DNA of 64,000 nt from AC-49 sp963817035. GTDB taxonomy: Bacteria > Actinomycetota > Thermoleophilia > Solirubrobacterales > Solirubrobacteraceae. The stretch lies in assembly GCA_963817035.1 (NCBI GenBank), contig CAWFMM010000004.1, forward strand, positions 1,798,001-1,862,000, read 5' to 3'. How positions within the stretch are numbered: the stretch's first letter is position 1; each line of letters opens with the position of its first letter. Below are positions 56,477 to 64,000 of the stretch, in pieces. A model generated the notes under the pieces. That model was not told the DNA's origin. It saw nothing but the letters and a program-made list of their open reading frames with translations, and did not search any database. Both the position numbers and the translations under genes were made by a program.

Positions 56477-57130
56477 CTACCGCCCGCGGCGCGTCAGCGT
56501 CTCGACGTCGAGCACCGTCGTGCGGCCCCGCCCGAGCTTGACCGTCCCGCGCCCCTCCTCTTCGCGCAGCACCCGGTTGACCGTCGCGCGCGACGTGCCG
56601 GCGAGCCCGGCGAGGTCCTCCTGGGTCAGCGGTACGACGATCGGGCCGCCCTCGCCGTAGATCGCGGCGACCTCAACGAGCCGCCGCAGGACGCGCTTGT
56701 CGGCCGAGACATACAACGCCTCGACGAGGTGGCGCGACAGCCGCCGCATCTGGCCCGAGAGGATCGCGACGATGACGTTGCTCGTCGTCGGGTTGCGCTC
56801 GCGCAGGCGGTCGAAGTCGATGCGGTGGACGCTTCGAGTCTCGGCCGTCTCGAGCGCCGCGACGGTGGCGCTGCGGCGTTCCTCGGAGTCGCCGAGCAGC
56901 GCGAGCTCGCCGAACATCTCGCCGGGGCCGAGCACCGCGAGGATCGCCGTGTCGCCGAGCGGCGTCGCGACGCGGACCGCGAATCGGCCCTTGTCGATCA
57001 GGTGCAGCGTGTCGGCCGGATCCTGCTCGTGGAAGACGACCTCACCGCGGGCGAACTTGCGCCGCCGCGCGATCGACAGCAGCTGCTGCACATCGTCCTG
57101 GGGAACACCGTCGAGCAACGCCCATTTCAT
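56477..57130 (-). CDS. Crp/Fnr-family transcriptional regulator
   Basis: A 217-aa regulator with an N-terminal cyclic-nucleotide-binding domain and a C-terminal winged helix. The phosphate-binding cassette reads GEMFGELALL...EERRSATVAAL, keeping the Glu (75) and Arg-Ser (86-87) that contact cAMP, so nucleotide binding is plausible. The HTH is LTQEDLAGLAGTSRATVNRVLREEE. No Fe-S cysteines (not Fnr). Start ATG 57130. It follows gdhA by about 27 nt on the same strand, and a CHASE2 cyclase lies 2 kb away. Whether they act together is inference. Confidence 0.9.
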   Translation of the reverse strand: MKWALLDGVPQDDVQQLLSIARRRKFARGEVVFHEQDPADTLHLIDKGRFAVRVATPLGDTAILAVLGPGEMFGELALLGDSEERRSATVAALETAETRSVHRIDFDRLRERNPTTSNVIVAILSGQMRRLSRHLVEALYVSADKRVLRRLVEVAAIYGEGGPIVVPLTQEDLAGLAGTSRATVNRVLREEEGRGTVKLGRGRTTVLDVETLTRRGR

Positions 57131-57157
57131 CGCCGTCCAGCGTACCCCCGCCGCCGG

Positions 57158-58459
57158 TCAGGGGTGGATTCCCCGCAGCCGGCCCGCCTCGGCGACGCGC
57201 GTCACCGCCGCCACGAGCGCCGCGGTGCGCCAGTCGACGTTGAGCTCGTCGACATTGGCCACGACGCGGACGAATGCGGCCCGCATCTGCCGGCGCAGGC
57301 GTTCCTGCATCTCGACGAAGTCCCACTGGTAGCGCTGGTTGTCCTGAACCCATTCGAAGTACGACACGGTCACGCCGCCGGCGTTGGCCAGCACGTCGGG
57401 GACGACCAGGACTCCGCGCTCGGCGAGGATCGCGTCGGCCTCGGGCGTCAGCGGGCCGTTGGCCGCCTCGACGATCACCTTGGCCGCGATCCGCTCGGCG
57501 TTCTCGACCGTGATCTGCGCCTCCAACGCCGCCGGGATCAGCATGTCGCACGGCAGCTCCAGCACCTCGGCGCGGCCGACCGGGTCGCCGAGCGGGCAGC
57601 CCGCCAGCACGCCGTGCGCGGCGATCCACGCCTGGAGGCCGGGGATGTCGAGCCCGTCGTCGGCGCGCAGCCCGCCGCTGTGATCGGAGACCGCCACGAC
57701 CTTGGAGCCGATCGCGTGCAGCTCGGCCGCCGCGGTCGCGCCAACGTTGCCGAAGCCCTGGACGACGACACGCTGCTCGCGCAGGGGCTGGCCGACGCGC
57801 TCGGCCGTCGCCTCGGCGACGTAGATGACGCCAAGCCCGGTCGCCACCCGCCGGACATCCGAGCCACCCAGGACGGGAGGCTTGCCGGTGACGATCTGTG
57901 GGACCGCGTGCCCCTGGGCCTGGGAGTAGGTGTCGTAGATCCACGCCATCTCGCGCTCGCCCGTGCCCATGTCGGGCGCCGGGATGTCGCGATCGGGCCC
58001 GATCACCGGGATCAGCTCGAACGTGAAGCGCCGGGTGATCCGTTCGAGCTCGCCGGCCGACAGCGTTCGGGGATCACAGCGCACTCCCCCTTTCGCTCCG
58101 CCGTACGGCAGCCCGAGCAGCGCGCACTTCCACGTCATCCACTGGGCCAGCGCCGCGCATTCGCCCTGAGAGACGTTGAGCGCGTAGCGCAGCCCGCCCT
58201 TCGTCGGCCCCATGGTCAGCGTGTGCTGGACCCGGTAACCGGTGTGGTTGACAACGCTCCCATCGTCCATCCGCACCGGGAAGTTCACGGTCAGCGCGCG
58301 GCGCGGATTGCGCAGGCGCACGCGCATCTCCGGGTCGAGATCAAGGACATCGGCTGCGCGCTCGAACTGCGTCGTCGCGGTGCGGTGCAGTTGCGAGTCC
58401 CATTCGACGCCCTCGCGGATCAGCTCGTGGTCAGTGAACTCCAGCTCGTCCGTCGCCAT
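57158..58459 (-). CDS. gdhA: Glutamate dehydrogenase
   Basis: Reversible oxidative deamination of glutamate, 433 aa. Family motifs: FPVRMDDGSVVNHTGYRVQHTLTMGPTKGGLRY, catalytic lysine region LPYGGAKGGVRCDPRTLS, the GPDRDIPAPDMGT segment and nucleotide-binding VVVQGFGNVGATAAAEL. GFGNVG and size point to the hexameric group (EC 1.4.1.2-4); cofactor choice cannot be settled by eye. Start ATG 58459. It precedes the Crp-type gene by about 27 nt, so they may form an operon. Confidence 0.95.
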   Translation of the reverse strand: MATDELEFTDHELIREGVEWDSQLHRTATTQFERAADVLDLDPEMRVRLRNPRRALTVNFPVRMDDGSVVNHTGYRVQHTLTMGPTKGGLRYALNVSQGECAALAQWMTWKCALLGLPYGGAKGGVRCDPRTLSAGELERITRRFTFELIPVIGPDRDIPAPDMGTGEREMAWIYDTYSQAQGHAVPQIVTGKPPVLGGSDVRRVATGLGVIYVAEATAERVGQPLREQRVVVQGFGNVGATAAAELHAIGSKVVAVSDHSGGLRADDGLDIPGLQAWIAAHGVLAGCPLGDPVGRAEVLELPCDMLIPAALEAQITVENAERIAAKVIVEAANGPLTPEADAILAERGVLVVPDVLANAGGVTVSYFEWVQDNQRYQWDFVEMQERLRRQMRAAFVRVVANVDELNVDWRTAALVAAVTRVAEAGRLRGIHP

Positions 58460-58572
58460 CCCGTCGCCATCCTGTCACGCGCGGCGCTCGCCCATCGGTC
58501 GAGCGGCAGACGCTGCATCTCCGCCATCGAGTCCCAACACGCGCGCTCGGCACGGTTCTAACGTGCTGTCGC

Positions 58573-60372
58573 ATGGCGGTCGGGCGTGAGGCCGATCAGG
58601 TTGTGCTGCCCGGCGAGCCCGAGGGCTGGGCCGGTCACGTCATCGTGTGCGGACTCAGCGACGTGGCCCTGCGCACGATCGAGCAGCTCGCCGCGATCGG
58701 GTCGCGGGTCGTCGTGATCGACGAGGACCACACCAGCGCGCGGCGCGCCGGGATCGTCGACGGGTGGGGCATCCCGCGGATCAGCGCCGGCCGCGACGAC
58801 GAGCGGATGCTCGCCGCCGGCCTGCGTGGCGCCCGCGCCGTGGTCTGCGCCGGCGACTCCGACCTGCGCACGCTGGAGACCGCGCTGCACGTCCGCGACC
58901 ACCGCCCCGACGTGCGGATCGTCGTGCACCTCGACAACCCGGCGGTCGGGCGTGCGGTCTCGCAGGTCACCGGCGAGGGCAGCGTGCTCGACGTCGCCGC
59001 GCTGTTCGCGCCGTCGGTCATCGACCTGTGCCTCGGCCGGCGCTCGTCGACGATACGCCTCGGCGGCGTCGATTTCACCGTCGCCGAGGTCACCGCGCGC
59101 GAGCGCGGAACGCTGCGCACGCTCTACGGCGCGCTGGCCCCGGTCGGGATCGTGACCGCCGACGACCGGATCGTCGTCGGTCCGGGGCGCGACGAGCCCG
59201 TGGCGGCCGGCGACAACGTGACGCTGCTCGGGACCGCGCAGGACTTCGAGGCGGCCGGTGTGGCCTCGAGCGAGTCGGGCGCGGTGATCGGCGTTGCCTC
59301 GGCCTGGTGGCGACGACTGACCCGTCGCGTGACCCGCGCCGCCACGAGCGTCGCCGCCGGCACCGACCACGCCGTTCGCGTGACGCTGGCGATCGGGCTC
59401 GGCGTGCTGATCGTCTCGACGATCATCCTGCACCTCACCTACCGCCTCGACGACGGCACGCACATGAGCGTGCTCAACGCGATGTACTTCACCGTCGAGA
59501 CCGCGGCGACGGTCGGCTTCGGCGACTACTCGTTCGCCAACGAGTCAGCCGCGCTGCAGGCCTACGGCATCTTCCTGATCGTCGCAGGCACCGCGATCGT
59601 CTCCACGCTGTTCGCGCTGGTGACCAACGCCTTGGTCACGCGGCGCATCGAGCAGTCGCTCGGGCGCGGCCAGGTCCGCCACCTCTCGGGCCATATCGTG
59701 ATGGTCGGCCTCGGCTCGATCGGGATGCGCGTGCTCGAGGGCCTGCGTGCCCAGGGCGCCGACGTCGTCGTGATCGAGCGCGACGACGACAACGTCTACA
59801 TCAACCAGGCCCGGTCGCTCGGCACGCCGGTCGTGATCGGCGACGCGAAGCTCGGGCTGACCCTCGAAGCAGCGAACCTGACCACCGCCTCGGCCGTCGC
59901 GATCGTCACCTCCAACGACCTGACGAACCTCGAGACCGGCCTCGCGGTCCGCGACCACCTCGGCCAGCGCTGGTTCGACGTGCCGGTCATCCTGCGTGTC
60001 TTCGATCGCGCGCTCGGCCACCGCCTCGAGGAGAGCTTCGAGTTTCGCCACGTCTGGTCGACCTCGGCGATCGCCGCGCCGTGGTTCGTCGGGGCGGCGC
60101 TCGGCTTCGGCGTCCTCGCGACGTTCTATGTGGGCAACGTCCCGTTCCTCGTCGCGCAGCTGACCGTCTCCCCCGACGGCGGCCTGGCGGGGCTGCGGAT
60201 GCGCGATCTGTCGGCCGGTGTGCGGGTCATCGCGATCCGGCGCGCCGGATCGCCCGACGATGCGCTCGAGCACCCGCCGCGTCGCGACACGACGTTCGCC
60301 CCAGGCGACGACGCCTACTTGGCCGGCCCCTACGAGGAGCTGCTGCGCGTCGTGCGCCGCGAGCGACGCTAG
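58573..60372 (+). CDS. K+ channel with RCK domains before and after the pore
   Basis: A 599-aa ion channel. Residues about 20-220 form an N-terminal RCK unit (GHVIVCGLSDVALRTIEQLAAIGSRVVVIDED, then an RCK-C-like part). Two membrane helices (ALAIGLGVLIVSTIILHLTY region, about 270-290; 331-355) enclose the selectivity filter TVGFGDYSF (about 313-321). A second RCK domain follows (GHIVMVGLGSIGMRVLEGL...VVIERDDDNVYI), then a second C-terminal part (DGGLAGLRMRDLSAGVRVIAIRRAG). RCK on both sides of one pore resembles a fused channel with gating by NAD(H), nucleotides or Ca2+; which one is unknown. ATG 58573 starts it, diverging from gdhA. Confidence 0.88.
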   Translation: MAVGREADQVVLPGEPEGWAGHVIVCGLSDVALRTIEQLAAIGSRVVVIDEDHTSARRAGIVDGWGIPRISAGRDDERMLAAGLRGARAVVCAGDSDLRTLETALHVRDHRPDVRIVVHLDNPAVGRAVSQVTGEGSVLDVAALFAPSVIDLCLGRRSSTIRLGGVDFTVAEVTARERGTLRTLYGALAPVGIVTADDRIVVGPGRDEPVAAGDNVTLLGTAQDFEAAGVASSESGAVIGVASAWWRRLTRRVTRAATSVAAGTDHAVRVTLAIGLGVLIVSTIILHLTYRLDDGTHMSVLNAMYFTVETAATVGFGDYSFANESAALQAYGIFLIVAGTAIVSTLFALVTNALVTRRIEQSLGRGQVRHLSGHIVMVGLGSIGMRVLEGLRAQGADVVVIERDDDNVYINQARSLGTPVVIGDAKLGLTLEAANLTTASAVAIVTSNDLTNLETGLAVRDHLGQRWFDVPVILRVFDRALGHRLEESFEFRHVWSTSAIAAPWFVGAALGFGVLATFYVGNVPFLVAQLTVSPDGGLAGLRMRDLSAGVRVIAIRRAGSPDDALEHPPRRDTTFAPGDDAYLAGPYEELLRVVRRERR

Positions 60373-60441
60373 ATTCCTCGGATGACCCGAAACCTGTGTC
60401 TTGGCGGGGCGTCGCCCACGCCGACGCTCGCCTGCTGAGCC

Positions 60442-61456
60442 ATGCGAGTCACCGGCATCGCCTTGGTCCTGTCGCTCGCCGCGCTCGCCGCGGCGCCAGG
60501 GTCGGCCGGGGCGACGATCACGTTCGGCGCCGACCTCTCACTGGCCCCCGACCTGTCGTTTCACTGCCCGCTGGCGCCACCGTTCTTCGGCCCCTACGCG
60601 CTGCCCGACACGTGCACGGCGTTCACGGCCAGCGTGTTCGGCGGCGGCGCGGCGCGCGGCAGTCACCTGGTACCCAACGGGTCGGGCGTGATCACCAAGA
60701 TCCGCTTGCGTGAGCCGAATGTCGCGAGTTCGCCACTGAAGCTGACCGTGTTGCGCGCTGCGCACACCGCAGAGCTCGATCGGCGTCTGCTGCACCGTGA
60801 CGTCAGAGAGCCAGCCGTTCCAGCCGCTCCCTGGGCAGATCACCGAGGTCGCGTTCAACCCGCCGATCCCCGTCCACGCGATCACGACCGTGACCGGCGT
60901 CTATGAGTACCAGGCCGTCGCGCTGACCGCGACCGACGCCAACAGCGTGATTCCCGCCGGTACGGCGAGCGGCCATTCCAGCGGTGCGTACTACCCCGCC
61001 GCGCTGCCGGGTCAGGAGCGCAACGAGACGATGACGTCGCTGGGCACGAGCACGCAGATCCTGTTCGAGGCCGACGAGGAGCTCGTCGACACGTCCAACG
61101 CGACGCCCGCACGGCCGCTGACCGTCGGCAGCGGGCGGTTCGCGGGCAACACCGCGACCGTGCCGCTCGTGTGCAAGCTGACCACCCTGTGCACCGGAGC
61201 CCTGCGCCTCCAGAGCGGGGGGCCGGCCACCGCGCGCACCGCCGCGACGACGACGAAGACCGCCGCGCCGAAGCTCTATGGCAGCGCCAGGTTCTCGATC
61301 AAGGCCGGGAAGCGCGCCGAGATCAAGATCGCCCTGAACCAGCTCGGGCGCCAGCTCGTCAGGGGCCACAGCTTGGTGACGCTCTACGCCAATGCAACGA
61401 TCTCCGGGCAGGTCGTAAGCGTGAAGGTCAAGCTCACCAAGAGCTCACACCGCTGA
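60442..61456 (+). pseudogene. Secreted protein with a single frameshift (possible sequencing error or pseudogene)
   Basis: Two overlapping frames spell one protein. The first frame from ATG 60442 carries a signal peptide (MRVTGIALVLSLAALAAAPGSAGA) and a beta region up to LTVLRAAHTAEL (about 60775). Then a one-base shift leads into the second frame, SSIGVCCTVTSESQPFQPLPGQITEVAFNPPIPVHAITTVTGVYEYQAVALTATDANSVIPAG, ending with the same Cys/beta and basic module (VPLVCKLTTLCTGALRLQSG...RFSIKAGKRAEIKIALNQLGRQLV) and the stop at 61456. Both parts look well preserved, so the shift is recent or an assembly error. Function unknown. Confidence 0.75.
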
Positions 61457-61474
61457 GCGCGGCGCTCAGCGGTG
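61448..61474. terminator. Hairpin overlapping both convergent stop codons
   Basis: CACCGCTGAGCGC-G-GCGCTCAGCGGTG: perfect 13-base arms (loop formed by the inner bases). It contains the TGA of the frameshifted secreted gene and the stop of the convergent RTX gene, so it can terminate both transcripts. Confidence 0.65.
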
Positions 61475-63184
61475 CAGCGTCTTGGTCTGCGTCATGGCTC
61501 GCGTCGCGCCGCGGTTGTCGCGCGATGTCGTGCGAGCGACGACCTTGAGCGCACGCAGCTTGCGCAGCCGCTTGGCCGCCGGCAGGCTCAGGGTGATCGA
61601 CCGCGCCGTCGTCTGGCCGGGTAGCAGCACGAACGTCGTCGACCCGGCCGGGCGCCCGGCTGCGGTCAGCGCGACGGTGGCCTGGCAGAAGCCGATCGCC
61701 GACGGCAGGCAGGTGGCGGTCAGCGCGACGCGCTTGGTCGCCTTGCTCGACAGCACGATCGCGACGCTCGGGCCGAAGCCGCTGAGACTGCCGAGGTTGA
61801 TCGACTCGCAGTGCGAGACGTTCTGGTCGATCACGTCGAAGCCGTCGGCGGTCACGGTGTCGTAGCCGAGGCCGCACTCGACGAGGTCGGCGACCTTGTC
61901 GCGCGAGGTGATCACGTCGTCGCCGGCGCCGCCGGAGAGCAGGTTGAAGCCCGCACCACCGACGATCACGTCGTTGCCGGCACTGCCGACGACGTTCTCC
62001 ACGTCGGTGGCGACGTTCTGGTTCTCGCCGGGCTGGCCGTCGTTGGCGGCGCCGTCGAGGCTGACCGAGATGCCGCCCTGTGCGACGCCCTGGTAGCTGA
62101 CGGTGTCGGTTCCGGCGCCGCCGAGCAGCGTGTCGGACCCGGTGTCGGGCTCAAGCGTGTCGTTGCCCGCGTCGCCGGCGAGCTGGTCGGTGCCCGCGCC
62201 GCCGTCGAGAGTGTCGTCGCCGGTCGCGCCGTCGAGGCTGTCGTTGCCATCGCCGCCGGACATGACGTCGTTGCCGGGGCTGCCCTGGCCGGTGTCGTTG
62301 CCCGCGCCGAGGTTGACGACGTCGTTCCCAGGCCCCGGATCGACGACGTCGTTGCCGTCGCCGGTGGCGATGTCGTTGTTCTCGGCGCTGCCGGTGACCG
62401 TGTCGTCGCCGTCGCCGGTGCGGACGTTCTCGACGTCGGGCATGACGTTGTCGGTGCCGGATGCGCTCGTGTCGTTGGCCACGCCGTCGAGGCTGATCGT
62501 CTGGCTGTCGCTGTCCGACGAAGCGTCGTAGACGTCGCCGTCGCCGTCGCCGCCGTTGAGGACGTCGTTGCCCGCATCGGCGAGCAGCGTGTCCTCGCCG
62601 TCGCCGCCCGACAGCGTGTCGTTGCCCGGGCCGCCGGCGAGCGAGTCGTCGCCGCTGCCCCCGGTCACCGTGTCGGTGCCCTGGCCGGCGTTGACGACGT
62701 CGTCACCAGTGCCGCCGTCGATGACGTCGTTGCCGGCGCCGCCCTGCAGCGTGTCATCGCCCGGCGAGCCCTTCAGCGTGTCGTTGCCCGCGCCGCTGAC
62801 GATCAGGTCGCGCCCCTCGCCGCCGTCAGCGGTCACGGCAACCGTCGCGGGAAGCGCACCCAGGTTCAGGATGTCCGACTGGTCGAGCAGGTTGGCGACG
62901 ACCTTCGTCGCCGTCGCTGACGGGCAGTCGACGCTCGTCGCGGTGATCGTCGTGCAGCCGGCGCCCGCGGTGACCGAGACCGTCGTGCCGTCGAGATCGG
63001 TGCCCGTGTCCGCGAAGCGGTACTGGCCCGCGACGACGACGGACTGGACGAGGTTGCTCGCCTCGCCCGCGGCGGACTGGATCGTGATCGTTCCGGCGGA
63101 CTCCGAAATCGTCTCCGCCGAGGCCACGGCCGGCGCCACAGTCAGCACAACGGTGCCGACGAGACCGATGATCAGCGAACGCAT
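61466..63184 (-). CDS. Secreted RTX-repeat calcium-binding protein
   Basis: A 572-aa exported protein. Signal peptide MRSLIIGLVGTVVLTVAPAVASA; a GGAGGG ribosome site lies before ATG 63184. Residues about 120-410 carry more than 20 GGxGxDxxx nonapeptides (GGAGNDVIDGGTGDDVVNAG and similar), the Ca2+-binding beta-roll of RTX proteins. A spacer with ISLDGVANDTSASGTDNV appears twice. The end is a basic beta domain with a Cys pair (TCLPSAIGFCQATVALTAAGRPAG). No protease or toxin catalytic domain is visible and no type I secretion genes are nearby, so a structural or surface role with Sec export is likely. Confidence 0.87.
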   Translation of the reverse strand: MRSLIIGLVGTVVLTVAPAVASAETISESAGTITIQSAAGEASNLVQSVVVAGQYRFADTGTDLDGTTVSVTAGAGCTTITATSVDCPSATATKVVANLLDQSDILNLGALPATVAVTADGGEGRDLIVSGAGNDTLKGSPGDDTLQGGAGNDVIDGGTGDDVVNAGQGTDTVTGGSGDDSLAGGPGNDTLSGGDGEDTLLADAGNDVLNGGDGDGDVYDASSDSDSQTISLDGVANDTSASGTDNVMPDVENVRTGDGDDTVTGSAENNDIATGDGNDVVDPGPGNDVVNLGAGNDTGQGSPGNDVMSGGDGNDSLDGATGDDTLDGGAGTDQLAGDAGNDTLEPDTGSDTLLGGAGTDTVSYQGVAQGGISVSLDGAANDGQPGENQNVATDVENVVGSAGNDVIVGGAGFNLLSGGAGDDVITSRDKVADLVECGLGYDTVTADGFDVIDQNVSHCESINLGSLSGFGPSVAIVLSSKATKRVALTATCLPSAIGFCQATVALTAAGRPAGSTTFVLLPGQTTARSITLSLPAAKRLRKLRALKVVARTTSRDNRGATRAMTQTKTLHR

Positions 63185-63430
63185 GAACCCTCCGAGTTGT
63201 CGATGAAAGCGCGCCCGACGGTACATGTCCGTCCGGAGCGCCAGCAGGCAGCGACAATCGCCGACCCAGTCACCTCAACGCTGACAGGCCGCGAAGGTTT
63301 CGACGCAGGTTGCCCCCGCGGCGATGTCCGCACCGCGACATCGGCGGGGGCCAGGAACGCCAGCGCGCAGCGGCCAGCATCGACTACCGTGCGCACTGAT
63401 CATCCCCGGTCCGCATCCGAAGGAGAGTGC
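63185..63430. other. Divergent intergenic region between RTX and GMC genes
   Basis: About 246 nt without a convincing gene. It must hold promoters for the RTX gene (minus) and GMC gene (plus). The shared TTACACA element of the other secreted genes was not found here. No palindrome of note. Confidence 0.4.
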
Positions 63431-64000
63431 ATGGCTGATTACGTGATCGTCGGCGCCGGATCGGCGGGCTGTGTGCTCGCCGCGCGCCTGAGCGAAGACA
63501 CCGACGCGTCGGTCTGCCTCGTCGAGGCCGGAGGCGCCGACACCGCACCCGAGATCCATATGCCGGTGGCAATCTCCGCGATGACCAAGACCGGCCTGGA
63601 CTGGGACCTGGTCTCCGAGCGCGAGCCGGGGCTCGACAACCGTCGGATCTATCTGCCGCGCGGCAAGATGCTCGGTGGGTCGAGCTCGATCAACGCGATG
63701 GTCTATATCCGCGGCAACCGCGCCGACTACGACGGCTGGGCCGCAGGCGGCGCCGAAGGCTGGAGCTACGACGACGTCCTCCCCTACTTCAAACGCGCCG
63801 AGGACAACGAGCGCGGCGAGGACGAGTTCCACGGCGCCGGAGGCCCACTCGCCGTCTCCGAGAGTCGCTCGATGCACGCCCTCACCGATGCGATGCTCGA
63901 CGCGACGCTGGCCGCCGGCCACGAGCGCAACCCCGACTTCAACGGCCCGCGTCAGGAGGGCATTGGGCGCTACCAGGTGACCCAGCGCAACGGCCGGCGC
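63431..64000 (+). CDS. GMC-family oxidoreductase (partial, N-terminal part)
   Basis: FAD-dependent alcohol/choline/sugar dehydrogenase of the GMC family; only about 190 residues are visible. The FAD-binding start is DYVIVGAGSAGCVLAARLSEDTDASVCLVEAGG, followed by RGKMLGGSSSINAMVYIRGNRADYDGW, the GMC signature 1 region. The catalytic His pair is off the window. Start ATG 63431 with an AGGAGAG ribosome site. BetA-like or alkan-1-ol dehydrogenase activity is possible; substrate is not determined. Confidence 0.9.
   Translation, partial: MADYVIVGAGSAGCVLAARLSEDTDASVCLVEAGGADTAPEIHMPVAISAMTKTGLDWDLVSEREPGLDNRRIYLPRGKMLGGSSSINAMVYIRGNRADYDGWAAGGAEGWSYDDVLPYFKRAEDNERGEDEFHGAGGPLAVSESRSMHALTDAMLDATLAAGHERNPDFNGPRQEGIGRYQVTQRNGRR

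Noticed and set aside
61840..62850. Dense short direct repeats resembling a repeat array
   Set aside because: They are codons of the RTX nonapeptides in the minus-strand gene; no constant repeat with unique spacers, so not CRISPR.

Overview
The window is high-GC bacterial DNA and reads as a chromosome segment of an actinobacterium, most likely class Thermoleophilia, order Solirubrobacterales. Reasons are the base composition, dense ATGA/GTGA four-base gene overlaps, frequent GTG starts, the MreB/RodA elongation cluster in a high-GC actinobacterium, and several secreted proteins ending in a Cys-x-Gly beta domain or a FecR-like tail that I know mainly from this lineage. The lineage call is inference. 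No rRNA, tRNA, IS element, integrase, prophage or CRISPR array was seen.

Layout. (1) 1-13.0 kb, minus strand: mreB-mreC-mreD-mrdA-rodA-rng-rplU-rpmA, then obgE-proB-hypothetical-proA (proA runs off the edge). It is interrupted only by a plus-strand SDR gene between rpmA and obgE. (2) 13.2-14.3 kb: a membrane protein and a MarR-type regulator diverging from a perfect 21-bp palindrome. (3) 14.3-22.5 kb, minus strand: one continuous run valS-folC-amino-acid ABC transporter-38-aa membrane peptide-zinc-ribbon protein-ndk-maf; maf appears to use a CTG start. (4) 22.6-27.5 kb: a J-domain protein, a decayed AbiEi/DUF559-type gene, then clpX, clpP and tig, and a short 51-aa plus-strand gene. (5) 27.5-39.7 kb: accessory metabolism and envelope genes: secreted protein, nitrilase, lipoprotein, TatA, cyclopropane synthase, desaturase, GAP-family protein, MMPL transporter with a decayed MarR gene beside it, enoyl-CoA hydratase, TetR-GGDEF pair, and an Ohr operon with two membrane proteins. 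(6) 39.8-49.8 kb: beta-helix/PKD surface protein, universal stress protein, acyl-CoA ligase and glutathione peroxidase, a MarR-MFS unit with two matching 26-bp operators, and an operon of DUF2237, a hypothetical, an FAD oxidoreductase and a tyrosine phosphatase. (7) 49.9-64 kb: two tandem PKD secreted proteins, a CHASE2 nucleotide cyclase, an NHL-repeat secreted protein, a CRP-type regulator, glutamate dehydrogenase, a K+ channel with RCK domains on both sides of the pore, a frameshifted secreted protein, an RTX-repeat protein and a partial GMC oxidoreductase.

How the genes fit together. The first 27 kb is housekeeping: cell-wall elongation, ribosome assembly, proline synthesis, translation and proteolysis. 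The last third is rich in secreted repeat proteins beside a membrane cyclase and a cAMP-receptor-type regulator. Three of the secreted-protein genes share an 18-bp upstream element not explained by any gene, so a co-regulated surface-protein set is plausible. That link, and its connection to the cyclase, is inferred and not shown.
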